Below the pieces are notes generated by a model, which worked only from the letters and a program-made list of their open reading frames with translations, did no database searches and had not been told where the DNA came from. From Firmicutes bacterium UBA7510 (lineage in GTDB: Bacteria; Bacillota; Clostridia; Tissierellales; Sedimentibacteraceae), in contig DLNM01000039.1 of assembly GCA_002479485.1 (NCBI GenBank), positions 17,494-81,493 on the forward strand: a DNA stretch of 64,000 nucleotides, in the 5' to 3' direction. Below are positions 53,684 through 62,530 of the stretch, piece by piece; within the stretch, counting starts at the first letter, position 1, and each line of letters starts with the position of its first letter. Made by a program: the position numbers and the translations under genes.

Positions 53684-55189
53684 CTAACTAAAGCTCTTTT
53701 TAAAAGCTTCAATTGCGACATCTAATTTTTCTTTTGTTTCATCTGATAATTGACCACTTTGTTTTATTGTTAAACCAATTTCAGGATACTCTAAATCCAT
53801 ATATTTATAGAAATCATTTTCAAATTCACTAATTCTGTCTACTGGTACATCTGATAGATATCTTTTGTTTGCCATATATATTAGCATAACTTGATTTTCA
53901 ACAGGTATTGGCTTATACTGTGGCTGTTTTAACACTTGCATTAATCTTTGACCATGCTCTAGTGTTTCTCTAGTTTCCTTATCAAGGTCAGAACCAAATT
54001 GAGAGAATGAAGCAAGTTCTCTATATTGTGCAAGCTCAAGCTTCAACGAACCAGAAACGCCTTTCATGGCTTTAATTTGGGCTGAACCACCAACTCTAGA
54101 TACTGAAAGTCCAGCATTTATAGCAGGTCTTTGTCCTGAGAAGAAAAGCTCGCTTTCCAAGAATATCTGTCCATCTGTTATTGATATAACATTAGTTGGT
54201 ATATAAGCAGAAATATCTCCTGCTAGTGTTTCTATTATTGGTAATGCTGTAATTGAGCCACCACCGAATTTATCATCTAATCTTGCTGCACGCTCTAGTA
54301 ATCTTGAATGTAGATAGAAAACATCTCCAGGATAAGCTTCACGTCCCGGTGGTCTACGAAGAAGTAAACTCATTGCACGATAAGCAACTGCATGTTTTGA
54401 TAAATCATCGTATACTATCAAAACATCTTTACCGTTATACATAAATTCTTCTGCCATAGCTACACCTGCATAAGGAGCTATATATTGTAATGGAGCTGTC
54501 TCACTTGCTGTAGCTGAAACTATAATTGAGTAATCCATTGCTCCACCTTTTGCTAATGTTTCATATGTTTTTGCTACAGTTGATTTTTTCTGACCTATTG
54601 CAACATAAATACAAATCATGTTTTGTCCTTTTTGATTAAGGATTGTATCTATTGCAATTGCTGTTTTACCAGTTTGTCTATCGCCTATTATTAACTCTCT
54701 TTGGCCTCTACCAATTGGAATCATCGAGTCTATAGCTTTAATTCCAGTTTGTAGCGGAACAGTAACAGACTTTCTTGATATAACCCCTGAAGCTACTGCT
54801 TCTATTGGTCTAAATTTATCAGTATTGATAGCACCTTTGCCATCTATCGGCTGTCCTAAAGCATTTACAACTCTGCCAATCATTGACTCTCCAACAGGTA
54901 CCTCAACTATTCTCTTTGTTCTTTTTACTGTATCGCCCTCTTTAATGCCTTCGTCATTTCCTAGAAGAACACAACCTACATTATCTTCTTCAAGGTTAAG
55001 AGCCATACCATATACATCATTACCAAAATCTAAAAGCTCCCCTGACATACAATTCTCAAGTCCGTGAACCCTTGCAATACCATCACCAACCTGTATAACA
55101 GTACCGATATCTACAGTATCTAACTTGTTCTCGTATCTTTTAATCTGTTCTTTTATAATTTGACTTATCTCTTCTGGTCTGAGATTCAT
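53684..55189 (-). CDS. atpA: ATP synthase alpha subunit
   Basis: The 501 residues have the Walker A GDRQTGKTA, the VYDDLSKHAVAYR strand and ALPIIETLAGD. It is the non-catalytic nucleotide-binding partner of beta in F1. It follows atpH by 18 bp. Confidence 0.98.
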   Translation of the reverse strand: MNLRPEEISQIIKEQIKRYENKLDTVDIGTVIQVGDGIARVHGLENCMSGELLDFGNDVYGMALNLEEDNVGCVLLGNDEGIKEGDTVKRTKRIVEVPVGESMIGRVVNALGQPIDGKGAINTDKFRPIEAVASGVISRKSVTVPLQTGIKAIDSMIPIGRGQRELIIGDRQTGKTAIAIDTILNQKGQNMICIYVAIGQKKSTVAKTYETLAKGGAMDYSIIVSATASETAPLQYIAPYAGVAMAEEFMYNGKDVLIVYDDLSKHAVAYRAMSLLLRRPPGREAYPGDVFYLHSRLLERAARLDDKFGGGSITALPIIETLAGDISAYIPTNVISITDGQIFLESELFFSGQRPAINAGLSVSRVGGSAQIKAMKGVSGSLKLELAQYRELASFSQFGSDLDKETRETLEHGQRLMQVLKQPQYKPIPVENQVMLIYMANKRYLSDVPVDRISEFENDFYKYMDLEYPEIGLTIKQSGQLSDETKEKLDVAIEAFKKSFS

Positions 55190-55207
55190 AGCTTCTCACC
55201 TCTAATC

Positions 55208-55750
55208 CTACACAATTATTCTATTTAAGTTATTTTCTAAACTTTTTAATTTCCCCTTTAAAGTTCCATCAATTACTACATCATTAAATTTAATCATAAT
55301 GCCACCAAGCAAACTATTGTCAATTATATTTTCAATCTCCACAGTTTTACCCGATTGTTCACTAAGTTTTTTCTCAAGTTTTATAATTTGTTCACTGCTA
55401 AGAGAAATAGATGAGTAAGCTTTTGCTTTAACAATACCTTTGTATTCACATGCCATTCTTTCAAATTCATTGGCTATATCAATAATATATCCAATTCTTC
55501 TCTTATCAATAAGGATCTTTATAAAATTAATGATTTCTTTGTTTACCTTATCACCAAATACGTTATCAATAATTTTCTTCTTTTCATTAATATTAATTCT
55601 TGGTGTTTTTAATATTTCAAAAAACTCATCATTATTCTTTAAAGTTTCATTTATAAATCCTACTTCATTCATAAATTCATCAACTTTATTTTCTTCAACA
55701 CAAACATCAAACAAAGCAGTTGAGTATGTAGTAGAAATTAATTCTGCCAT
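55208..55750 (-). CDS. atpH: ATP synthase delta subunit
   Basis: The 180 residues form the N-terminal six-helix bundle (STTYSTALFDVC) and a C-terminal region ending LLGGIMIKFNDVVIDGTLKGKL, as in OSCP/delta subunits. It links F1 to the peripheral stalk. Its start overlaps the atpF end by 13 bases. Confidence 0.95.
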   Translation of the reverse strand: MAELISTTYSTALFDVCVEENKVDEFMNEVGFINETLKNNDEFFEILKTPRININEKKKIIDNVFGDKVNKEIINFIKILIDKRRIGYIIDIANEFERMACEYKGIVKAKAYSSISLSSEQIIKLEKKLSEQSGKTVEIENIIDNSLLGGIMIKFNDVVIDGTLKGKLKSLENNLNRIIV

Positions 55751-56256
55751 TTCAAATCCCCTACCTCTTCAATGAATTTATCAACTAACTCGCCATTTTT
55801 CTTTTCGTCTACTTCAGATTCTAAAACCTTAGTAGCAGCTAAAATAGCTATAGAAGAAATTTCATTTTTAACCTCATTCAATGCCTTTTGACGTTCTAAT
55901 TCTATATCTTTTTCTGCCTTGTTTTTAAGTGCAGAAACTTCAGATTTAGCTTCTTTTATAATGTTATCTGCTTTAAAATTAGCATTTGAAATAGCTTTAT
56001 CAACAATCTCTTTGCTTTCTTCATCAGCTTTTTTTAGCTTTTCTAAATATGTTGATTTATATTCCTCAGCTTCTTTAACTTTTCTTTCTGCCTCATTTAT
56101 AGAATCTTCTATACCCTTTTTTCTTTTCTCCATAAAATTAGTAACTGGTACAAAAAGAAATTTCTTTAAGATAAAGTATAAAATGCCAACGTTTATTAAC
56201 ATAATAAAAAACGTAGCATCTGGTTCAACAAGGCCTAATTTTGCTAGAGCAATCAT
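55738..56256 (-). CDS. atpF: ATP synthase b subunit
   Basis: The 172 residues have one membrane helix (about 12-30) and a long charged helix rich in Lys, Glu and Ala. This is the peripheral stalk. It overlaps atpH and follows atpE by 38 bp. Confidence 0.94.
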   Translation of the reverse strand: MIALAKLGLVEPDATFFIMLINVGILYFILKKFLFVPVTNFMEKRKKGIEDSINEAERKVKEAEEYKSTYLEKLKKADEESKEIVDKAISNANFKADNIIKEAKSEVSALKNKAEKDIELERQKALNEVKNEISSIAILAATKVLESEVDEKKNGELVDKFIEEVGDLKWQN

Positions 56257-56294
56257 TATTTGCCTCCTTATTTTTATTGGTTAGTAATAAGATT

Positions 56295-56564
56295 TTATCC
56301 TAATAATTTAATAAGTGGATTTGCAAATAATAATATTAAAGCAATGATTAATCCGTAGATACCAGTTGTCTCTGCAACAGCTGCTCCAAGTAACATTGTT
56401 CTTACTATATCTCCTTGAGCTTCTGGTTGTCTACCAACACCTTCAGCACCTTTACCTGCTGCATATCCTTGACCTATACCAGGGCCTATACCTGCTATCA
56501 TTGCTAATCCTGCTCCAATTGCTGAGCATGCTAAAACTAAACCTTCATTTGTAATATTTGACAT
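56295..56564 (-). CDS. atpE: ATP synthase c subunit, Na+-type
   Basis: The 89 residues form a two-helix hairpin. Gln32, Val63, Glu65, Thr66, Thr67 and Tyr70 are at the same numbers as the Na+ ligands of the Ilyobacter tartaricus c ring (there Ser66). This pattern, and the near match of the GIGPGIGQGYAAGK stretch, strongly suggest Na+ rather than H+ coupling. It is preceded by GGAGGAAA and is placed between atpB and atpF. Confidence 0.96.
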   Translation of the reverse strand: MSNITNEGLVLACSAIGAGLAMIAGIGPGIGQGYAAGKGAEGVGRQPEAQGDIVRTMLLGAAVAETTGIYGLIIALILLFANPLIKLLG

Positions 56565-56637
56565 CTTTTTTTCCTCCTAATAAAATAATTTTAAATAATT
56601 TTTTGTTTTCAATTTCATATTTTTTGTTAGAGTTAAG

Positions 56638-57357
56638 TTATTCCATAGCCATCGAAACATTCACCATTGTTAACATTGCAAAGATAAATGATTGAAGTAA
56701 TCCTGCAAATAAATCAAAATATATATGAAATGGCAATGGTATAACTAATTGGAATATTGGCAAAGCATTGGCTCCAAAAATTGCTGTACTAAAAAGTTCT
56801 AACATATTATAGAACAATTCCATTATTATTAGTCCTCCAACTATGTTTCCAAATAGACGAAATCCTAATGATATAGGGGTTGCAATCTCTCCTATTATAT
56901 TAATAGGTGTTAATAAAAACATAGGTTCAGTCAATCCTTTTAAACGAGCACCCAAGCCTTTAGATCTTACAGCGTTATAATTTATCATGCAGAATGTAAT
57001 TATTGCTAATGCCATAGTTGTATTAACATCAGCTGTTGGTGGTCTAATGCCAATAATTCCAATTGTGTTAGACACCGCTAAAAAAATTAACACTGTGCCA
57101 ATATAAGGTGCAAACCTAGCCTTGTCTGCTCCCATGGTTTGTTTTGTCAGGTTGATAATTGTCTCCACTAGCATCTCTATCACATTTTGTGCTTTTCTAG
57201 GTATTTTTTCAAAATTCCTTGTAATAAGTATACAGGTAATAGCTAATATAATCATAATAAACCATGTTATAGTTACAGTATTAGATATGGGTATTCTAAT
57301 ATCTGTAAAAGGGATATCAAAATAAAAGACAATCAACGGTCCAAATCCACTTTCCAT
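56638..57357 (-). CDS. atpB: ATP synthase a subunit
   Basis: The 239 residues contain five to six membrane helices with the FRLFGNIVGG motif (stator Arg) and GLLQSFIFAMLTMVNVSMAME near the end. It forms the ion half-channels next to the c ring. It overlaps atpI by one base. Confidence 0.96.
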   Translation of the reverse strand: MESGFGPLIVFYFDIPFTDIRIPISNTVTITWFIMIILAITCILITRNFEKIPRKAQNVIEMLVETIINLTKQTMGADKARFAPYIGTVLIFLAVSNTIGIIGIRPPTADVNTTMALAIITFCMINYNAVRSKGLGARLKGLTEPMFLLTPINIIGEIATPISLGFRLFGNIVGGLIIMELFYNMLELFSTAIFGANALPIFQLVIPLPFHIYFDLFAGLLQSFIFAMLTMVNVSMAME

Positions 57358-57764
57358 TATTTATCCTCCTTTCTCTTAATGATGTTTTTGAAAAAATCTT
57401 TATCACTAAATACCTGTGAAAAAAAGATAATTTGTTTTATTAATAAAAGCCCAATTACTACACTAATTGCATTTAAGTAATTAGCTTTTAATGCTATAAT
57501 TATTACTAATGCCGTGATTAATAAGCGTATATAATAATTAGTACCTGCATAAACTCTCGCCTTTGCTGGATGCATCATAGATGCCTTATACATAGTATTA
57601 CCAAGCAAGAGAAAATTTAATATACCAATTAATCCGCCAAATATGTATCCTTTAATCCATGGCATAGGGTCACTACTAAAAAAAAGTGATAGCAGCATTA
57701 ATACTAACAATATTATTACATCAAAAAATATAATTTTATATTGCAATTTAACAACATCATTCAC
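57357..57764 (-). CDS. atpI: ATP synthase subunit I
   Basis: This 135-residue membrane protein has four hydrophobic segments and the ATP synthase I family pattern. The likely start is GTG at 57764, with GGAGG seven bases upstream; an ATG at 57803 overlaps the atpZ end and has no such site. It probably helps c-ring assembly. Confidence 0.85.
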   Translation of the reverse strand: MNDVVKLQYKIIFFDVIILLVLMLLSLFFSSDPMPWIKGYIFGGLIGILNFLLLGNTMYKASMMHPAKARVYAGTNYYIRLLITALVIIIALKANYLNAISVVIGLLLIKQIIFFSQVFSDKDFFKNIIKRKEDK

Positions 57765-57812
57765 AATTAAACCTCCATAGTATGATGAGTATTTTTTCAT
57801 CACACTTTTAAG

Positions 57813-58088
57813 TTATTTTTCAATAGATTTCATTATAATTTTATAAACACTTACAAAACCAGAAATTACACCAATTAAAATAAATATAATCTTAAAAATG
57901 TTATTAGTGTTTAATACACCATCAATTATATTACCCAAATAAATTGAAAATAATATAGAAATTACAAAGATTAATCCAATTTGTGTTACTAAGGCTAAGT
58001 TTTTAAATATTTGGAATTTATTATTCACAGAATCGCTCACTTCGTGCTTTATTGTTTTAGAATTTATATTATTCGACAAAATTTGCAT
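57813..58088 (-). CDS. atpZ: AtpZ/AtpQ-like small membrane protein of the ATP synthase operon
   Basis: The 91 residues have two membrane helices (about 35-55 and 63-82) and the AtpZ/AtpI layout. AtpZ proteins bind or transport Mg2+/Ca2+ or help assembly. The ATG at 58088 has no ribosome binding site and lies only 8 bases after the -10 box, so it would be nearly leaderless; a GTG at 58028 with AAGTGAG upstream is an alternative. Confidence 0.75.
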   Translation of the reverse strand: MQILSNNINSKTIKHEVSDSVNNKFQIFKNLALVTQIGLIFVISILFSIYLGNIIDGVLNTNNIFKIIFILIGVISGFVSVYKIIMKSIEK

Positions 58089-58096
58089 ATATATTT

Positions 58097-58125
58097 ATTA
58101 TATATTAATTGCAAAAATTAGACAA
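58097..58125 (-). promoter_or_regulatory. Promoter of the ATP synthase operon
   Basis: On the minus strand TTGTCT (58125-58120) is followed after 17 bp by TATAAT (58102-58097). The transcript would begin within a few bases of the first ATG. The AACCAAAAT...ATTTTGGTT palindrome (58124-58148) touches the upstream edge. Confidence 0.65.
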
Positions 58126-58148
58126 CCAAAATGTTGGATATTTTGGTT
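58124..58148. promoter_or_regulatory. Palindrome at the atp promoter, candidate operator
   Basis: AACCAAAAT (58124-58132) and ATTTTGGTT (58140-58148) are perfect reverse complements seven bases apart. They overlap the -35 region of the atp promoter. The binding protein is unknown. Confidence 0.5.
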
Positions 58149-58176
58149 TATTTAAAAAATAACAAACATAATAAAA

Positions 58177-58212
58177 AATTTTAGTATTTATATTATTATA
58201 AATACTAAAATT
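58177..58212 (-). terminator. Terminator of wecB
   Basis: AATTTTAGTATTTA (58177-58190) pairs with TAAATACTAAAATT (58199-58212), just after the wecB stop codon. It separates the polymer genes from the ATP synthase operon. Confidence 0.85.
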
Positions 58213-58220
58213 CTTTTATA

Positions 58221-59336
58221 TTATAGATTTTCTTTTATGATTTTTACTATATTTTTTGCTGCAGTACCGTCACCGTAAGGATTAACTGCATTAGCCATTT
58301 TAGCATATTCATCCTTATCATTTAAAAGTAAATTTATATGATCATATACTCCGTCTTTATCAACTCCAGCAAGTCTTACAGTTCCAGCCTCTATCCCCTC
58401 TGGCCTTTCAGTTTCTTTTCTTACTACCAATACAGGTTTACCTAGAGCAGGGGCAGATTCTTGTATTCCTCCTGAATCTGTTACTACCATATAACTTTTA
58501 GCAATAAGGTTCATGAAAGGCAAATGGTCAATAGGTTCTGTTAGATGAACTCTATGATTATTACCAAGAATTTTAACAGCTATTTCTCTAACCTTAGGAT
58601 TTTTATGCATCGCATATATTACTTCTACATCCTCATTGTTATCTACTATATCTTTAATAGCTCCAAAAATATTTTCCATATTTTTACCTATGTTTTCACT
58701 TCTATGTGCAGTCATAACAATTACTTTTTTATTTTCAAAATCTATATTATTTATTAAGTCGTCTTCAAATTTATAATTTTTATCTAACACCATATGAAGA
58801 GAATCTATTTCGGTGTTGCCAGTTATGAATATTTTCGATTCATCATAACCTTCTCTTAATAAGTTTTCTTTAGAATGCTGTGTTGGTGCAAAATGAAAAT
58901 TAGTTAAAATTCCTGTTAGTTTTCTGTTTGCCTCTTCTGGATATGGAGAGTATAAATCACCGCTTCTTAGTCCAGCTTCTACGTGTCCTATCTTCACACC
59001 ATTGTAAAAAGCGGCCAAAGCACCGGCAAAAACTGCTGAAGTATCACCTTGCACTAATAACAAATCAGGCTTAAATTCTTTTATTACCTCTTCAACCCCT
59101 ACTAAAGATTTGTGAGTAATTTCTGTAAGTGTTTGTCCATGCTTAAATATATTTAAGTCATAATCAGGCTTTATATCAAAAACCTTTAGTATTTGATCTA
59201 GCATTTCTCTATGCTGTCCTGTTACACATACCTTTGTAATTATGCTTTCTTCCTTTTTAAGTTCCTTAACTAATGGAGCCATCTTTATTGCCTCAGGTCT
59301 TGTACCAAAAACCATGAGTATCTTTAGTTTATTCAT
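58221..59336 (-). CDS. wecB: UDP-N-acetylglucosamine 2-epimerase (non-hydrolysing)
   Basis: The 371 residues have the family motifs GTRPEAIKMAPL, HVEAGLRSGD, TAHRSEN and TDSGGIQESAP. It interconverts UDP-GlcNAc and UDP-ManNAc, used for wall polymers. I chose the ATG at 59336 with GAGGTGG upstream. It is downstream of wecA on the same strand, an arrangement known from tagO-mnaA clusters. Confidence 0.94.
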   Translation of the reverse strand: MNKLKILMVFGTRPEAIKMAPLVKELKKEESIITKVCVTGQHREMLDQILKVFDIKPDYDLNIFKHGQTLTEITHKSLVGVEEVIKEFKPDLLLVQGDTSAVFAGALAAFYNGVKIGHVEAGLRSGDLYSPYPEEANRKLTGILTNFHFAPTQHSKENLLREGYDESKIFITGNTEIDSLHMVLDKNYKFEDDLINNIDFENKKVIVMTAHRSENIGKNMENIFGAIKDIVDNNEDVEVIYAMHKNPKVREIAVKILGNNHRVHLTEPIDHLPFMNLIAKSYMVVTDSGGIQESAPALGKPVLVVRKETERPEGIEAGTVRLAGVDKDGVYDHINLLLNDKDEYAKMANAVNPYGDGTAAKNIVKIIKENL

Positions 59337-59354
59337 AATTTCCACCTCAGATAT

Positions 59355-60386
59355 TTATTTTTTGTTTACTTTTTTTATCAGATTTAATCTGTTTGCTACT
59401 ACAAATATTATTAATGCAACAACAATACCAGTTAAAACACCAATTTGAGTGTTAGCATTAGATATAAATACTGCTGTTAAGCCAAGAAATATACTTATTG
59501 CATATAAAACCAAAACTGTTTGTTTTTGATTTAAACCTTTTTTCATCAATTGATGGTGTAGATGTTCTTTATCTGGTTCCATAATAGGTTTTTTGTTTAT
59601 TAATCTTCTAACAATAGCAAAAAAAGTATCCAATATAGGAATGCCTATAGCAAATATTGGAACTATTAATGTTATAGCAGCTACACTTTTTACTGCACCA
59701 AGAACAGCAACAATAGATAACATGTATCCTAAAAGCATTGAACCTGTATCACCCATAAAAATCCTTGCAGGATTAAAGTTATGCGGTAAAAATCCAAGTG
59801 CTGCACCTGCTACAATTGCACATTGAATTATTATAAAATCATATCCTTTTGTAAAAGCTGTTAAGAGTAAAGAAAATGCTGCTATTCCTGATACTCCTGC
59901 TGCTAATCCATCTAATCCATCTATTAAGTTAATTGTATTTGTAACTCCTACAATCCATATTATTGTTATAGGAATTGATAATGTATCTAAAAAGCTATAT
60001 CCTGTAACATGAAACGGATTAGTTATAAAGTATATTCTTACTCCACCTGAAACTGCTATAATAGCTGCAATAATCTGAAAAGCTAATTTGATTTTTGCAG
60101 GCATATCGTACATATCATCTATGATGCCAACAAGAACAAGTATAGTTGCACCTATCATTATTGAGATATTTATTTCGTTATGTGGTAAAAAAACAAACAT
60201 ACATGCCATAATCGCTACATATATAGCAATTCCACCAAAATATGGCATAGGACTCTTATGTATCTTTCTTTCACATTTTGGAACATCCAGTGCTCCGACT
60301 TTAATAGCTAACCTTCTAGCAAGCGGTGTAACTAAAAAAGCAATAACAAATGCGCAAAAGAAAGCTATTATAAAAAATTTATCCAT
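59355..60386 (-). CDS. wecA: UDP-GlcNAc:undecaprenyl-phosphate GlcNAc-1-phosphate transferase (WecA/TagO)
   Basis: The 343 residues have ten to eleven membrane helices. Family signatures are the catalytic DDMYDMP region, NLIDGLDGLAAG and FMGDTGSMLLG, plus HLHHQLMKKG. It starts synthesis of teichoic acid or a related wall polymer on undecaprenyl phosphate. The start is the ATG at 60386 with GAGG further upstream; an earlier start at 60425 is possible. Confidence 0.94.
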   Translation of the reverse strand: MDKFFIIAFFCAFVIAFLVTPLARRLAIKVGALDVPKCERKIHKSPMPYFGGIAIYVAIMACMFVFLPHNEINISIMIGATILVLVGIIDDMYDMPAKIKLAFQIIAAIIAVSGGVRIYFITNPFHVTGYSFLDTLSIPITIIWIVGVTNTINLIDGLDGLAAGVSGIAAFSLLLTAFTKGYDFIIIQCAIVAGAALGFLPHNFNPARIFMGDTGSMLLGYMLSIVAVLGAVKSVAAITLIVPIFAIGIPILDTFFAIVRRLINKKPIMEPDKEHLHHQLMKKGLNQKQTVLVLYAISIFLGLTAVFISNANTQIGVLTGIVVALIIFVVANRLNLIKKVNKK

Positions 60387-60407
60387 AGTAATTATTTCCT
60401 CAATAAT

Positions 60408-60444
60408 ACTAACCAAGATTAGCATTATACTAATCTTAGTTAGT
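60408..60444 (-). promoter_or_regulatory. Long palindrome between rpiB and wecA
   Basis: ACTAACCAAGATTAG (60408-60422) and CTAATCTTAGTTAGT (60430-60444) form a 15-bp stem with one mismatch. It covers the upstream region of wecA and is not followed by a T run, so it is more likely an operator or attenuator than a simple terminator. Confidence 0.5.
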
Positions 60445-60455
60445 ATTTGCCTACC

Positions 60456-60899
60456 TTATAATGTATTTTCTATATCCATAATTTTTTCTACTCGTTTAAT
60501 ATGTCTTCCACCTTCAAAGTCAGTGTCAAGCCATGTATCAACTATTTCCAAAGCTAAATTTTTCCCTACAATTCCTGCTCCTAAGGCTAACATATTTGCG
60601 TCGTTATGCAATCTTGTCATTTTTGCCATGTATGCATTTGTACATAGAGCACATCTTATTCCTTTAACTTTGTTTGCCGCAATAGAAATACCAATACCTG
60701 TAGTGCATATTACTATTCCCTTATCAACTTCTTTTTTTGCTACCAATTCAGCTGCTTTACTTCCGTAGTCTGGATAATCAACAGAATCCAAACTATATGT
60801 TCCTACATCAATTATTTCAAATTCTTTGCTTTCTAAATGTTTTTTCACAATTTCTTTTAAATCATAACCACCGTGATCACAACCTAATGATATTTTCAT
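60456..60899 (-). CDS. rpiB: Ribose-5-phosphate isomerase B
   Basis: The 147 residues have the family motifs GCDHGGYDLK, the active-site Cys in ICTTGIGISIAANK and HNDANMLALG. It interconverts ribose-5-phosphate and ribulose-5-phosphate in the cytoplasm. It lies between the Sua5/phosphatase fusion and wecA, as the separate genes do in Bacillus. Confidence 0.95.
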   Translation of the reverse strand: MKISLGCDHGGYDLKEIVKKHLESKEFEIIDVGTYSLDSVDYPDYGSKAAELVAKKEVDKGIVICTTGIGISIAANKVKGIRCALCTNAYMAKMTRLHNDANMLALGAGIVGKNLALEIVDTWLDTDFEGGRHIKRVEKIMDIENTL

Positions 60900-60916
60900 A
60901 ATTAATTCCTTTCAGA

Positions 60917-62485
60917 TTATTTGCATGGTTCAGCAGTATTAGAAATACTCAGTATATCTAATACTTTTTTAACCTCAATCTCTAATTCCCTACTACAAGA
61001 TTTATATACATCATAATTACCGCCATAAGGATCTTGTATATCAAATGATTTATTCATAGATAAACTATTTGATTTTTCATTTGATAATCCTTCTTTAGTA
61101 AATTCTTTTAATGTGTATATTTTATCTTCCAAATCTTTAAAACTTCTTAATAAAATATCTTTATGCTGTTTAGTCATTGTCAATACTAAATCGGATTCTC
61201 TAAGCATTTTATCAGTAACTTGTTTTGCTCTATGAGAGCTTAAATCTATACCTAACTCATTTAAAACCAGTACTGCATTATTACTTGCCTTATCACCTAT
61301 TATAGCACTAATGCCAGCAGAAGATACGTCTATATCTAAGTTTTTATCATTGATAATACTCTTCATTATACCCTCTGTCATAGTACTTCTGCAAGTATTT
61401 CCTGTGCATACTAATAAAATTTTTATTTTTCCGAGCTCATTTTTTTTGCTTGAAGCCTTCTCAAGCCTGTTCATTATAGCTTTTCCAATTTCTCTATCAT
61501 CAAATGCTTCAGCCAGTATTATATCTACTCCTAATGCATCAAAATTTCTTAATTCATTAAATAAATCAGAAGCTATTGTAATAGGATTAGTTCTATCTCC
61601 AACTATTCTAACAATACCATCATTATAGAAATCCTTTGTCTGAGTTGTAGCCATGATTCCTACCTTTTTTCCAGCATTTATAAATCTATTGCAATCAGTT
61701 TTAATTGCATTAACTATTTTATATAAATTACCTTTATATAATATCACTTCAGCCTTAGGCGAATAATGTCTGTATTTTTGTCCTGGTGATTTTGGAATTA
61801 TCTTATCGTCACTTTTTATTATAGCAGGATCATAATCACATTTACCAAAAAGCTTTTCTACATCCTCTTTAGTTACTCCACCTGGTCTTAATATTGTCGG
61901 TGTCTCACTTGTGATGTCTATAACTGAAGACTCAAGTCCTATTTCACATGAGCCTCCATCAATTATCATATCGACCTTTCCAAACATATCATCTATAACA
62001 TGAGAAGCATTAGTTGGACTAGGCTTGCCTGAGGTATTGGCACTTGGAGCAGCGATAGGACGTTTACTTAACTTTATAAGCTCAGTTGCAATCTTACTTT
62101 TAGGCATTCTAACGGCAACAGTCTCTAGTCCTGCTGTTACTTTATAGCTAACAATATCTTTTTTATTTAAAATCATAGTTAATGGACCTGGCCAAAAATG
62201 CTCTGCTAAAATCTTAGCATTTTGAGGGATTTCATCAACTAATTCACTTAATTCTTCCATTGTAGTTATATGTACAATCAAAGGATTGTCACTTGGTCTA
62301 CCCTTTGCTTTAAATATTTTATCGCAAGCATCTTCATTAAGTGCATCTGCACCTAACCCATAAACAGTTTCTGTAGGAAAAATTACAGTTCCACCATTTT
62401 GAATTATTAAAGCAGCTTCAGACAAAATCTCATAATCTATATTGTTTGGATCTATTTTTACTACTTTTGTGTTTATTTTGTCCAC
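60917..62485 (-). CDS. Fusion of threonylcarbamoyl-AMP synthase (Sua5/YwlC) and low-molecular-weight protein phosphatase (YwlE)
   Basis: Residues 1-345 are a full-length Sua5 protein (FPTETVYGLGADA, KGRPSDNPLIVH and the C-terminal Sua5 domain with SPGQKYRHYSPKAE), which makes threonylcarbamoyl-AMP for tRNA t6A. Residues about 353-512 are a complete low-molecular-weight Tyr/Arg phosphatase with Cys360-Arg366 (CTGNTCR) and Asp485 (DPYGG). In Bacillus these are neighbouring genes ywlC and ywlE. There is no internal ribosome site or stop, so one polypeptide is likely. RpiB follows 17 bp later. Confidence 0.9.
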   Translation of the reverse strand: MDKINTKVVKIDPNNIDYEILSEAALIIQNGGTVIFPTETVYGLGADALNEDACDKIFKAKGRPSDNPLIVHITTMEELSELVDEIPQNAKILAEHFWPGPLTMILNKKDIVSYKVTAGLETVAVRMPKSKIATELIKLSKRPIAAPSANTSGKPSPTNASHVIDDMFGKVDMIIDGGSCEIGLESSVIDITSETPTILRPGGVTKEDVEKLFGKCDYDPAIIKSDDKIIPKSPGQKYRHYSPKAEVILYKGNLYKIVNAIKTDCNRFINAGKKVGIMATTQTKDFYNDGIVRIVGDRTNPITIASDLFNELRNFDALGVDIILAEAFDDREIGKAIMNRLEKASSKKNELGKIKILLVCTGNTCRSTMTEGIMKSIINDKNLDIDVSSAGISAIIGDKASNNAVLVLNELGIDLSSHRAKQVTDKMLRESDLVLTMTKQHKDILLRSFKDLEDKIYTLKEFTKEGLSNEKSNSLSMNKSFDIQDPYGGNYDVYKSCSRELEIEVKKVLDILSISNTAEPCK

Positions 62486-62530
62486 ATTTCACCTATCCTT
62501 TCGATAAACTATTTAAATGACCTATATATG

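Noticed and set aside
60408..60444. Palindrome between rpiB and wecA as an intrinsic terminator
   Set aside because: There is no T run on the minus strand after the stem, and it sits in front of a gene of the same series; kept only as a possible operator or attenuator.
60088..60768. Antisense open frame of 226 codons over wecA and rpiB
   Set aside because: It crosses two well-conserved genes and their spacer; its hydrophobic sequence reflects the reversed codons of membrane and nucleotide-binding segments.
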